From positions 1-7,139 of the forward strand of contig JAAZKL010000192.1 in assembly GCA_012799845.1 (NCBI GenBank): a DNA stretch of 7,139 nucleotides. The letters are read 5' to 3'. Positions within the stretch are counted from its first letter, which is position 1, and each line of letters starts with the position of its first letter. This document shows, in pieces, positions 1 to 5,027 of the stretch. The notes beneath the pieces are model-generated. The model saw nothing but the letters and a program-made list of their open reading frames with translations. It had not been told where the DNA came from and ran no database searches. The stretch is from Clostridiaceae bacterium (GTDB taxonomy: Bacteria > Bacillota > Clostridia > Acetivibrionales > DTU013). A program made the translations under genes and the position numbers.

Positions 1-100
1 ACTTGCAAATAAGGCCAGTATATCACCGTCACAGGAACAGAATAGAGTCTCACATATGCATATCCTTTATGGCTTACCTGATGTACAAGGAGTTGGAGAG

Positions 101-125
101 ACTACTAATATGTATATTTAGTAGT
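101..125. repeat. Perfect 8-bp inverted repeat, 9-base loop
   Basis: The arms are ACTACTAA (101-108) and TTAGTAGT (118-125), separated by TATGTATAT. It overlaps the TAG that closes one of the plus-strand frames open from the left edge. No T-run follows on either strand, so it is not a convincing intrinsic terminator. A protein-binding site or a weak 3' hairpin is equally possible. Confidence 0.55.
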
Positions 126-180
126 GAAAAAACGTGATATTTCATATTAATCTGTGTAGTCTTTTTTAGGACGGATTAAA

Positions 181-230
181 TGCGTAATGGTTCGGCGGTA
201 GGGCTTGTTGACCCTACCTCCGTGTTAGCA
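181..230. repeat. Imperfect dyad with GTTAGCA end, possibly attC-like
   Basis: The core is a perfect 7-bp stem, GGTAGGG (197-203) with CCCTACC (212-218), and an 8-base loop. Outside a single C/T mismatch, CGG (193-195) pairs with CCG (220-222). After an unpaired patch, TGC-g-TAA (181-187) pairs with TTAGCA (225-230), leaving G184 extra-helical. This order of outer box, unpaired spacer, inner box and terminal stem resembles the fold of integron attC sites. The right end, GTTAGCA, partly fits the GTTRRRY core, while the left partner TGCGTAAT fits RYYYAAC poorly. It lies 5 bases past the NYN gene stop, so a 3' hairpin of that transcript without a U-run is the simpler alternative. Confidence 0.4.
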
Positions 231-235
231 ACTGT

Positions 236-877
236 TTATTTCCATTCAAGTGGAATAGTGGCAGAGTCAGTTTTATCTGAGTTGTATACGGTGTCAGGCA
301 TCACACTATTTAGAAATCTTGGTTTATTGTGTTCCAAGTAAACAGGTCTCCGCGGTGATATATGTTTCAGATCATAACTTGAATATTGAGGTGGAAAATA
401 TATCCTAACTTTCTTATTTGGAAAGTTTTTCAAGATAAACTCAATTGGAGGTATTAAGTCACTATCAGCGGTTATAATAACCAAAATGTCTGTATTATCA
501 AGTAGGCAGTCCCCGATTAAAGTAACGGATATATTAACGTCGGTTCTTTTCTCTTCAGGAACTTCAAAAATATCCCCACAGTGTTTACAGGTTTGAGTTT
601 TTTTGTAATACTTTCCTCGTATTATCTCGAATTTATCAGGATTTGAAAGGATATTGGCTTTAAATAGAGCACTTTGTCTACTTTGTTTCCCGATATTTAA
701 TGGAGCGGCAGAAAAATACTTTACTTTTTCTATTGTTTGATCTGGGCCAAGAAATTGCTCACACAGTTTTACAAAGTCTATCCAATAAAACTGTTTCCAT
801 GATTTATCAATTCCGGCCTTCTTTTTTAAGCCATAATAGAAATTGAATCCGTCAATATAAAAGGTAACTCGTACCAT
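236..877 (-). CDS. NYN-domain (PIN-like) putative ribonuclease
   Basis: This encodes 213 residues. The family (NYN, formerly DUF88, LabA-like) contains metal-dependent nucleases of the PIN-like fold, generally thought to act on RNA; the substrate here is unknown. Visible landmarks are FYIDGFNFYYG at 6-16 (acidic D9, plus N12), a CxxC pair C97/C100 in an insertion, EEKRTDVNISV at 108-118 (D113), and TADSDLIPPIEF at 136-147 (D138, D140). The family-typical tail KPRFLNSVMPDTV is at 185-197. The acidic residues expected for metal binding are all present, so the enzyme looks intact, and its length is normal for the family. I chose the ATG at 877 because the domain begins directly there. A longer frame would need a TTG at 925 and would run through the leader hairpins. 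The gene has its own promoter at 951-981 with an attenuator-like leader. It is AT-rich, like its two small neighbours. Confidence 0.85.
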   Translation of the reverse strand: MVRVTFYIDGFNFYYGLKKKAGIDKSWKQFYWIDFVKLCEQFLGPDQTIEKVKYFSAAPLNIGKQSRQSALFKANILSNPDKFEIIRGKYYKKTQTCKHCGDIFEVPEEKRTDVNISVTLIGDCLLDNTDILVIITADSDLIPPIEFILKNFPNKKVRIYFPPQYSSYDLKHISPRRPVYLEHNKPRFLNSVMPDTVYNSDKTDSATIPLEWK

Positions 878-885
878 ATCCAAAT

Positions 886-913
886 AAAAAAAATGCTGCC
901 TATAAAGGCAGCA
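886..913 (-). terminator. Intrinsic-terminator-like hairpin in the NYN leader
   Basis: On the minus strand TGCTGCC, a six-base loop (TTTATA) and GGCAGCA form a perfect 7-bp stem (894-900 with 907-913), followed at once by eight T residues (886-893). The hairpin lies between the promoter at 951-981 and the ATG at 877, with only 8 bases from the T-run to the start codon. It could end transcripts before the NYN gene (attenuation), or be an upstream gene's terminator sitting close to the next start. The promoter position favours the former. Confidence 0.65.
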
Positions 914-916
914 AAA

Positions 917-934
917 CTTTACCAAACGGTAAAG
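917..934. repeat. Leader hairpin, 7-bp stem
   Basis: CTTTACC (917-923) and GGTAAAG (928-934) form a perfect stem with a four-base loop. It falls between the predicted start of the NYN transcript (near 944) and the terminator-like hairpin. It could be the first, regulatory hairpin of the leader or an operator at the promoter. It has no T-run of its own. Confidence 0.55.
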
Positions 935-950
935 CGAAGCGTTAGTACCA

Positions 951-981
951 CAAAAATAGCAACAATTATTAAAACAGCAAA
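951..981 (-). promoter_or_regulatory. Bacteroidota-type promoter of the NYN gene
   Basis: Reading the minus strand, a -33 TTTG (981-978) and a -7 TATTTTTG (958-951) are separated by exactly 19 bases and match the Bacteroidota consensus TTTG-N19-TAnnTTTG. Transcription would begin near 944, giving an untranslated leader of about 67 bases that contains both hairpins. Confidence 0.65.
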
Positions 982-1142
982 ATATTTCTTATAGTATTTC
1001 TAAAAAAACAGATGGCATAAAGGGGTGTTTTTCTTTTTAAAATGGTTTGAATCTTTGAATTATATCCGAACATATTTCCTTTATCATAACATTCTATACA
1101 TAGATATTCGCCATAATGATTTTTGCAATTGCAAGTAATCAA
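969..1142 (-). CDS. Possible small Cys-rich ORF after the zinc-ribbon gene
   Basis: This frame is the direct in-frame continuation of the zinc-ribbon gene beyond its TAA (1158-1160). It stays open for 62 codons, to a TAA at 969-971, in AT-rich DNA. It contains the zinc-finger-like pattern C-x-C-x8-C-x2-C in CNCKNHYGEYLCIECYDKG, encoded at about 1133-1077. There is no ATG before the cysteines. A TTG at 1142-1140 is the only reasonable start and would give 57 residues, coupled to the upstream stop. It may be a small gene, the detached tail of a longer zinc-binding protein cut by a nonsense mutation, or chance. The last dozen codons overlap the -33 region of the NYN promoter, so the real coding part, if any, may be shorter. 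Confidence 0.3.
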   Translation of the reverse strand: MITCNCKNHYGEYLCIECYDKGNMFGYNSKIQTILKRKTPLYAICFFRNTIRNILLF

Positions 1143-1157
1143 AATGGCACAATATCT

Positions 1158-1463
1158 TTAAAAAGTTGCCAAATAGTCATTTAATTCATTTAAATTCTTT
1201 ATTATACAGTCATCTCCCTCAAACTGTGGTCTTCGTATAAGCACTCTTTCACCACATCTGTTTTTATCGTATGTGATTGGTTTTAGTTTTCCAGTACCCC
1301 TTTCGTCCAATATTCCAAGATGATTAGGAGCTAACATTTGAAGTTGTAAATTACAAGTTGGGCATTCCCAATATCCATTTGTTATGTTTTCTTGAAAAAT
1401 GCTTTTAATGTTTTTCTGCAAGCATTCTGGACAATGTCCGTCCGATAAAATTTGATTTTCCAT
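1158..1463 (-). CDS. Small zinc-ribbon protein, unrecognised family
   Basis: This encodes 101 residues. Two cysteine pairs, CPEC at 11-14 and CPTC at 34-37, separated by 19 residues, form a standard zinc ribbon near the N terminus. The rest (38-101) is hydrophilic and has two further single cysteines (70 and 86). There is no signal peptide or membrane segment, so it is probably cytoplasmic. Function is unknown; such ribbons bind nucleic acid or protein partners. I chose the ATG at 1463 because the bases before it are strongly A-rich, as in Bacteroidota initiation regions. An earlier ATG at 1514 would add 17 residues encoded inside inverted repeats and is less likely. The gene follows the 73-residue ORF on the same strand. 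No clear promoter was found, so it may be read from upstream. Confidence 0.65.
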   Translation of the reverse strand: MENQILSDGHCPECLQKNIKSIFQENITNGYWECPTCNLQLQMLAPNHLGILDERGTGKLKPITYDKNRCGERVLIRRPQFEGDDCIIKNLNELNDYLATF

Positions 1464-1487
1464 TTTTCTATTTTTAGTCTGTTTTTT

Positions 1488-1504
1488 TATTATGCTGCAT
1501 AATA
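1488..1504. repeat. Near-perfect palindrome upstream of the zinc-ribbon gene
   Basis: TATTATGC and GCATAATA flank a single T. The palindrome lies 25 bases upstream of the zinc-ribbon ATG, a position suited to an operator. On the minus strand it is followed by an A-run and not a T-run, so it is not a terminator in the gene direction. On the plus strand it is preceded by a T-run. Confidence 0.5.
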
Positions 1505-1508
1505 GTTT

Positions 1509-1566
1509 GCGCATAGGCGATCTTGCCTTATATTGCGCCTGCGGCAAGGCAATATTGCTTACACGC
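1509..1566. repeat. 58-base imperfect dyad between two small genes
   Basis: Inner arms ATATTGC (1530-1536) and GCAATAT (1549-1555) enclose GCC-TGC-GGC with a three-base AAG bulge. Outer arms GCGCATAGGC (1509-1518) and GCTTACACGC (1557-1566) pair at 9 of 10 positions if two G-T wobbles are allowed. CTTGCC (1522-1527) can instead pair with GGCAAG (1543-1548), so two exclusive folds exist. The length and bulged architecture resemble mobile-element recombination sites, but no GTTRRRY/RYYYAAC ends are visible. It also matches the look of dispersed intergenic repeats in this phylum, which I cannot confirm from one copy. Confidence 0.5.
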
Positions 1567-1580
1567 TATTACAGGCAGTT

Positions 1581-1802
1581 TTAGAGGTTATTCAATATTT
1601 GGTCTAAGTCAATATCGGGAGGGAAATCGTTTCTTGATTTCGGTCCCCATATACAAATGAATTCAACATCGGGGATAGCACATAAGATAAATTTGAACCA
1701 TCTGCCACATCCAGAATGGGTGGTTCTATCATAAATAATAACGTGAGGTCCTAAATACGGAAGAAGGGTTTTTATATACTTTTTATTTGTGCGTATTATC
1801 AC
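1581..1802 (-). CDS. Unrecognised 73-residue protein
   Basis: I do not recognise this protein. It uses a GTG start at 1802 preceded by seven A residues. It is soluble, with an alternating pattern of hydrophobic strands (HVIIYDRTT, FKFILCAIP, VEFICIWG) that suggests a small mixed alpha/beta fold, a Trp-Phe pair after a CG turn (SGCGRWFKF), and an acidic proline-rich tail ending in DIDLDQILNNL. It has three cysteines but no CxxC motif. The nearest in-frame ATG, at 1817, reads only ATG TTT TGA before the stop, so it cannot be the start. The gene lies between two dyad-rich spacers, in the same direction as its neighbours. It could be a small partner protein or antitoxin-like protein; nothing seen proves either. 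Confidence 0.5.
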   Translation of the reverse strand: MIIRTNKKYIKTLLPYLGPHVIIYDRTTHSGCGRWFKFILCAIPDVEFICIWGPKSRNDFPPDIDLDQILNNL

Positions 1803-1819
1803 TTTTTTTCAAAACATGA

Positions 1820-1880
1820 TTAACAATGCGTCTGGATTCATTTGCTGCAAATACTAGGCAGTTCGAGTAAACATTGTTAA
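1820..1880. repeat. 9-bp inverted repeat spaced by 43 bases
   Basis: TTAACAATG (1820-1828) and CATTGTTAA (1872-1880) are perfect inverted repeats spanning 61 bases. Extended outwards they read GATTAAC and GTTAACG, loosely like the two ends of an attC site (RYYYAAC, GTTRRRY). However, the pairing continues into what should be the unpaired spacer. The dyad sits in the spacer where AT-rich accessory DNA meets the GC-richer backbone. Confidence 0.45.
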
Positions 1881-1912
1881 CGTGAAACCCCGAACTTCGA
1901 ACAGCTAACTGC
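1858..1912. repeat. Overlapping dyads directly after the namZ stop codon
   Basis: GCAGTT (1858-1863) pairs with AACTGC (1907-1912), and in another register GTTCGA (1861-1866) pairs with TCGAAC (1897-1902). On the minus strand this follows the NamZ stop codon immediately, but no T-run follows. It may form a 3'-end hairpin of the namZ transcript or mark the edge of an insertion. It interleaves with the 1820-1880 repeat. Confidence 0.4.
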
Positions 1913-3085
1913 TTACTTGTAAAGCAGGTATTTGCTTCTTAGCTGGGCGAAGTTTTCAAGACCTTGTTTCCAGGTTTCTCTTATCTCGGCGGAGCTCATG
2001 CCTTTCCGGATCTGCTCCCTAAGCTCCGGGCCGCCGGCAAGGACATCAAAATAGCGCGTGAAAAATCTGCTCTTGTCGGGATAGTTGTTGTATGCATCTA
2101 TCACCCACCCCAGGTTCAGTTCAGGTGAGGGAACCAGCCCGTCGGCAAGGGCATCGCGAAGGTCTGTGCCATAACAAAGCTGCCCGAGAAGCGGAGGATT
2201 AGTCGCCCCGCTCACGCTTTGGGGTGTAAAGCTGAACCCGGTGTCGGGAAGTTCAGGTGAGCCGTAAACCTGGAAAGGAAAGGCGGTACCCCTTCCCAGC
2301 GACAGATTAGTGCCTTCAAAAAAGCAGATGGACGGATAAAGATAAACCGAATTCTGGTTTGGCAGGTTCGGCGAAGGCCTCACCGGCAACTCATAGAGGG
2401 TCTGATGATCATAGTTCCGGCAGGCGACAACCGTCAGCCTGCACCTGACACCGCCGCTGAGCCAGCCTTCCCCGTCAATCATACGGGCATACTCCCCGAT
2501 AGTCATCCCATGCACTATCGGAACGGGATGCATTCCCACAAATGACCGGTAAGAAGTATCGGGAATGTTGCCGTCGACATAAAAACCGTTCGGATTAGGT
2601 CTGTCGAGAACTATACATTCAACATTGTTTTCAGCACAGGCTTCCATAACATAATGAAGGGTTGAGATGTATGTATAGAACCTGGCTCCCACATCCTGTA
2701 TGTCGAACAGCACAGCATCGATGCCTTCCAAATCCTCAGGACGGGGCTTGAAATTTTTCCCGTAAAGACTGATGACAGGAATGCCTGTGGAAGGATCCCT
2801 TCCGTCTTCAATATGACCGCCTGCATCAGCCATACCCCTGAATCCGTGCTCAGGTGCAAAAATAGCCCTGATGTCATAGCCCAGGCTCTTTAATGTATCT
2901 ACCAGGTGGGTTTTTCCAACCATTGAGGTCTGATTGGCAACTACCGCCAGCCTTTTCCCCGAGATCAGACCACTGTACTGATCTGTCAGCCAGGCACCCG
3001 GAAGTGGCGGCTCAGGCTGCCTGCCGCAGGATGACTGAATCCCGAAAGCTGACAACAGAAGAACTACAAGAAGTGATTTTTTCAT
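1913..3085 (-). CDS. namZ: NamZ-like exo-beta-N-acetylmuramidase lipoprotein (DUF1343)
   Basis: This encodes 390 residues, full length for the DUF1343 family (CAZy GH171). Characterised members, such as B. subtilis NamZ, release N-acetylmuramic acid from the non-reducing end of peptidoglycan fragments. Residues 1-20 are a lipoprotein signal (KK, hydrophobic core, lipobox ending in C20), so it is probably membrane-anchored on the periplasmic side. Family motifs in order are NQTS 51-54, APEHGFRG 77-84 (the glutamate is the likely catalytic residue), FDIQDVGARFYTY 127-139, LDRPNPNG 160-167, HGMTIGEYA 192-200, RPSPNLP 236-242 and FEGTNLSLGRGTAFPF 256-271. No key motif is missing. It is divergent from the permease gene and has its own promoter at 3126-3156. 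A role in muropeptide recycling alongside the nearby MltF is an inference. Confidence 0.92.
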   Translation of the reverse strand: MKKSLLVVLLLSAFGIQSSCGRQPEPPLPGAWLTDQYSGLISGKRLAVVANQTSMVGKTHLVDTLKSLGYDIRAIFAPEHGFRGMADAGGHIEDGRDPSTGIPVISLYGKNFKPRPEDLEGIDAVLFDIQDVGARFYTYISTLHYVMEACAENNVECIVLDRPNPNGFYVDGNIPDTSYRSFVGMHPVPIVHGMTIGEYARMIDGEGWLSGGVRCRLTVVACRNYDHQTLYELPVRPSPNLPNQNSVYLYPSICFFEGTNLSLGRGTAFPFQVYGSPELPDTGFSFTPQSVSGATNPPLLGQLCYGTDLRDALADGLVPSPELNLGWVIDAYNNYPDKSRFFTRYFDVLAGGPELREQIRKGMSSAEIRETWKQGLENFAQLRSKYLLYK

Positions 3086-3125
3086 CCGGCCGTGTTTTAA
3101 TTATGCAAAAGGACATTAAGTCACA

Positions 3126-3156
3126 CAAAGTTAAAAGGGCAAGGTATTAAATCAAG
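3126..3156 (-). promoter_or_regulatory. Bacteroidota-type promoter of namZ
   Basis: On the minus strand a -33 CTTG (3156-3153) and a -7 TAACTTTG (3133-3126) are 19 bases apart, fitting TTTG-N19-TAnnTTTG with one mismatch. The start of transcription would be near 3119, about 34 bases ahead of the ATG at 3085. Confidence 0.6.
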
Positions 3157-3167
3157 CTATTTATACT

Positions 3168-3175
3168 TACTTTTG
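3168..3175 (+). promoter_or_regulatory. Weak candidate -7 box for the permease gene
   Basis: TACTTTTG matches TAnnTTTG, but no TTTG-like -33 element stands 17-21 bases upstream (TATT is there instead). The predicted leader would be only about 8 bases. It is reported because the gene needs a promoter in this 105-base divergent spacer and this is the best match. Confidence 0.3.
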
Positions 3176-3190
3176 ACATGATTTTGCTTT

Positions 3191-4435
3191 ATGAACTTTC
3201 CGTACTTCATAGCCCGGCGTCTTATAAAGGGACGAACTGAAAAGACTTCATTCTCGAGGCCTATAAACGTGATTGCTATAATCGGGATAGCCATGGGACT
3301 TGCTGTCATGTTAATTGCAGTGGCGGTACTGACGGGCTTCAAGCAGCAGATCCGCGATAAAATTGTAGGTTTCGGCTCAAACATACAGATACTGAATTTC
3401 GACTCCAACATTTCGCTCGAAACCATACCGATAAGCGACACCCAGGCTTTTATACCAGGAATAAAGGAAATGAAGGGTATCAGGCATGTCCAGGTTTTCG
3501 CCACAAAGGCCGGAATAATAAAAACTGAGGAAGCGATTCAGGGGGTTGTGCTCAAGGGTGTCGGAAGCGACTTCGACTGGGATTTCTTCAGCAGCAACAT
3601 TGTCGACGGCAGGGTTTTCACGGTAACAGACACGGGCCGTATCAACGATGTCATAATATCAAAGAAGATATCGGATATGCTTCGCCTGAAAACCGGCGAT
3701 TCGTTCGCGATGTATTTTGTTCAGGATCCCCCGCGCAGCCGCCGGTTCACCGTACGCGGGATATATGAAACCAGCCTTGAGGAGTTCGATAAGATGTATG
3801 TGTTCTGCGACATCGGACACATTAAAAGACTAAACGACTGGACCGACGACCAGGTGAGCGGTTTCGAGATCTTCATCGACGACTTTGACAAGCTCGACGA
3901 GATGACGCTTGCAGTAAGAAACCAGGTGGGATACAAGCTGCTGGAGGATGAAACAAAATTCAGGGTTACAAACATAAGGCTGAGATACCCCCAGATCTTC
4001 GACTGGCTCAATTTCCAGGACATGAACGTTTTCATCATAATCACCCTTATGCTGCTCGTGGCAGGATTCAACATGATCTCGGGTCTTCTTATAATCATAC
4101 TTGAAAAGACCAATATGATAGGAATACTAAAGGCCCTGGGATCGGACAACGGGACTATCAGGAAGGTTTTCCTCTACCAGGCATCATTCCTGATTGTAAA
4201 GGGATTGCTATGGGGAAACCTCATCGGGCTGGGACTTGCCTTTCTCCAGCTCAAAACCGGTTTAATCTCACTCGATCCGAGTTCATACTATATCAAGACC
4301 GTTCCGGTTAACCTGGAGCTATCCCATATACTGATGCTCAATGCAGGGACAATGATCATCATCATCCTTATGCTGCTTGTACCATCTCAGCTGATAAGCC
4401 GGATAACTCCCGTCAAGGCTATCAGATACGACTAA
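3191..4435 (+). CDS. LolC/LolE-like FtsX-family ABC permease
   Basis: This encodes 414 residues, the usual length for the LolC/LolE family of inner-membrane permeases, which lift lipoproteins out of the inner membrane for transfer to LolA. The topology is typical: one membrane segment near 26-48 after the family-type start FPYFIARRLIKGRTEKTSFSRP, a large periplasmic domain (about 50-275), then three membrane segments near 279-304, 326-355 and 380-400. The FtsX-core motif EKTNMIGILKALG is at 305-317, and the C terminus ends in PVKAIRYD, a form common in the family. Whether it is LolC, LolE or a fused-type single permease cannot be told. No LolD ATPase gene is next to it. It is divergent from namZ and converges on the nitroreductase with 8 bases between stops and no terminator. 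ATG 3191 is followed directly by the family N terminus. Confidence 0.85.
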   Translation: MNFPYFIARRLIKGRTEKTSFSRPINVIAIIGIAMGLAVMLIAVAVLTGFKQQIRDKIVGFGSNIQILNFDSNISLETIPISDTQAFIPGIKEMKGIRHVQVFATKAGIIKTEEAIQGVVLKGVGSDFDWDFFSSNIVDGRVFTVTDTGRINDVIISKKISDMLRLKTGDSFAMYFVQDPPRSRRFTVRGIYETSLEEFDKMYVFCDIGHIKRLNDWTDDQVSGFEIFIDDFDKLDEMTLAVRNQVGYKLLEDETKFRVTNIRLRYPQIFDWLNFQDMNVFIIITLMLLVAGFNMISGLLIIILEKTNMIGILKALGSDNGTIRKVFLYQASFLIVKGLLWGNLIGLGLAFLQLKTGLISLDPSSYYIKTVPVNLELSHILMLNAGTMIIIILMLLVPSQLISRITPVKAIRYD

Positions 4436-4443
4436 CTTACTGA

Positions 4444-4962
4444 TCAGAATTTTTCCCGGATAACAAGTTCCTGCAGGGGTTTCCGCTTTGATGAATGCCT
4501 GTTTATATCTGCAGTGTCATTGGGATAACCGATGGGAAGCATCACAACCGGTTCCACATGGTCGGGAAGGTTCAGAGCCTTTGTGAGCCCTTCCTTGTCG
4601 AAATTGCATACCCAGCATGTTGCAAGCCCTGAGCCGGTTGCTGCAAGTGTAATGTGATCAGCTGCAATGGCTGCATCTATATCAGCCGAGTCCTTACCAT
4701 CGCCCCTCTTCCACGACCGGGAATGATCGGAACACACCACAATGCACGCGGGAGCCGTGCGGAACCATTCGCGGTGATAGCAGGAACGAACATTTTCCAG
4801 GTTTGAACCCCTGACCACAACGAAATACACGGGCTGATAGTTGACTGCCGACGGAGCGATCCTGCCGGCTTCAAGAACATAGTTCAGCTTTTCTTCCTCA
4901 ACAGGCTGAGCCTTGTAACTGCGTGAGGAATAACGCGATTTTGCCAGTTGATTGAAGTCCAT
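4444..4962 (-). CDS. Nitroreductase-family flavoprotein
   Basis: This encodes 172 residues, a short single-domain nitroreductase of the FMN-dependent NADH/NAD(P)H oxidoreductase superfamily, probably a cytoplasmic dimer. The FMN-binding start motif RYSSRSY is at 10-16, APSAVNYQP at 36-44, the long helix IAADHITLAATGSGLATCW at 99-117, and MLPIGYP at 141-147, followed by the usual RKPLQELV tail (160-167). All expected family motifs are present, so it looks active. The natural substrate cannot be inferred. It lies 65 bases downstream of mltF on the same strand and may be co-transcribed. The spacer shows only a poor promoter-like match, TATATTG. The start is the ATG at 4962, which directly precedes the family N terminus. 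Confidence 0.88.
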   Translation of the reverse strand: MDFNQLAKSRYSSRSYKAQPVEEEKLNYVLEAGRIAPSAVNYQPVYFVVVRGSNLENVRSCYHREWFRTAPACIVVCSDHSRSWKRGDGKDSADIDAAIAADHITLAATGSGLATCWVCNFDKEGLTKALNLPDHVEPVVMLPIGYPNDTADINRHSSKRKPLQELVIREKF

Positions 4963-5027
4963 GACAGATTATTTATATGAATTGTAAATTGTTTCCGCTT
5001 TCCTGACGACAATATACAATAATAATA

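Larger units (their letters stand above)
1..235. other. AT-rich flank without a confident gene
   Basis: No gene can be called here. On the plus strand two overlapping frames are open from the left edge. One runs from base 2 to a TAG at 119-121 and ends in the residues HILYGLPDVQGVGETTNMYI. The other runs from base 3 to a TGA at 135-137. Either could be the tail of a gene starting outside the window; the first looks slightly more protein-like, but the choice is a guess. The stretch also holds two dyads (101-125 and 181-230), described separately. I see no matching Bacteroidota promoter. Confidence 0.4.

Noticed and set aside
2..121. Open frame on the plus strand at the left edge, 39 codons to TAG
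   Set aside because: A second plus frame is open over the same bases, there is no family match that I recognise, and the piece is too short to choose; described only within the flank entry.
878..925. Longer NYN protein from a TTG at 925
   Set aside because: It would encode the terminator-like hairpin and T-run, and the family N terminus begins exactly at the ATG at 877.
1464..1547. Longer zinc-ribbon protein starting at 1514 (ATG) or 1547 (TTG)
   Set aside because: The extension is encoded by inverted repeats and shows no protein-like pattern, whereas the ATG at 1463 has an A-rich initiation region.
224..1909. GTTAGC near 224 and GCTAAC near 1904 as terminal inverted repeats of one element
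   Set aside because: Only six bases match and the flanks do not; this is expected by chance in AT-rich DNA.
2893..3150. Plus-strand open frame antisense to the start of namZ
   Set aside because: It is a shadow of the well-supported NamZ frame, with no motif or start context of its own.
3157..4149. Minus-strand open frames within the permease gene
   Set aside because: They are antisense shadows of a gene with clear FtsX-family motifs and membrane topology.
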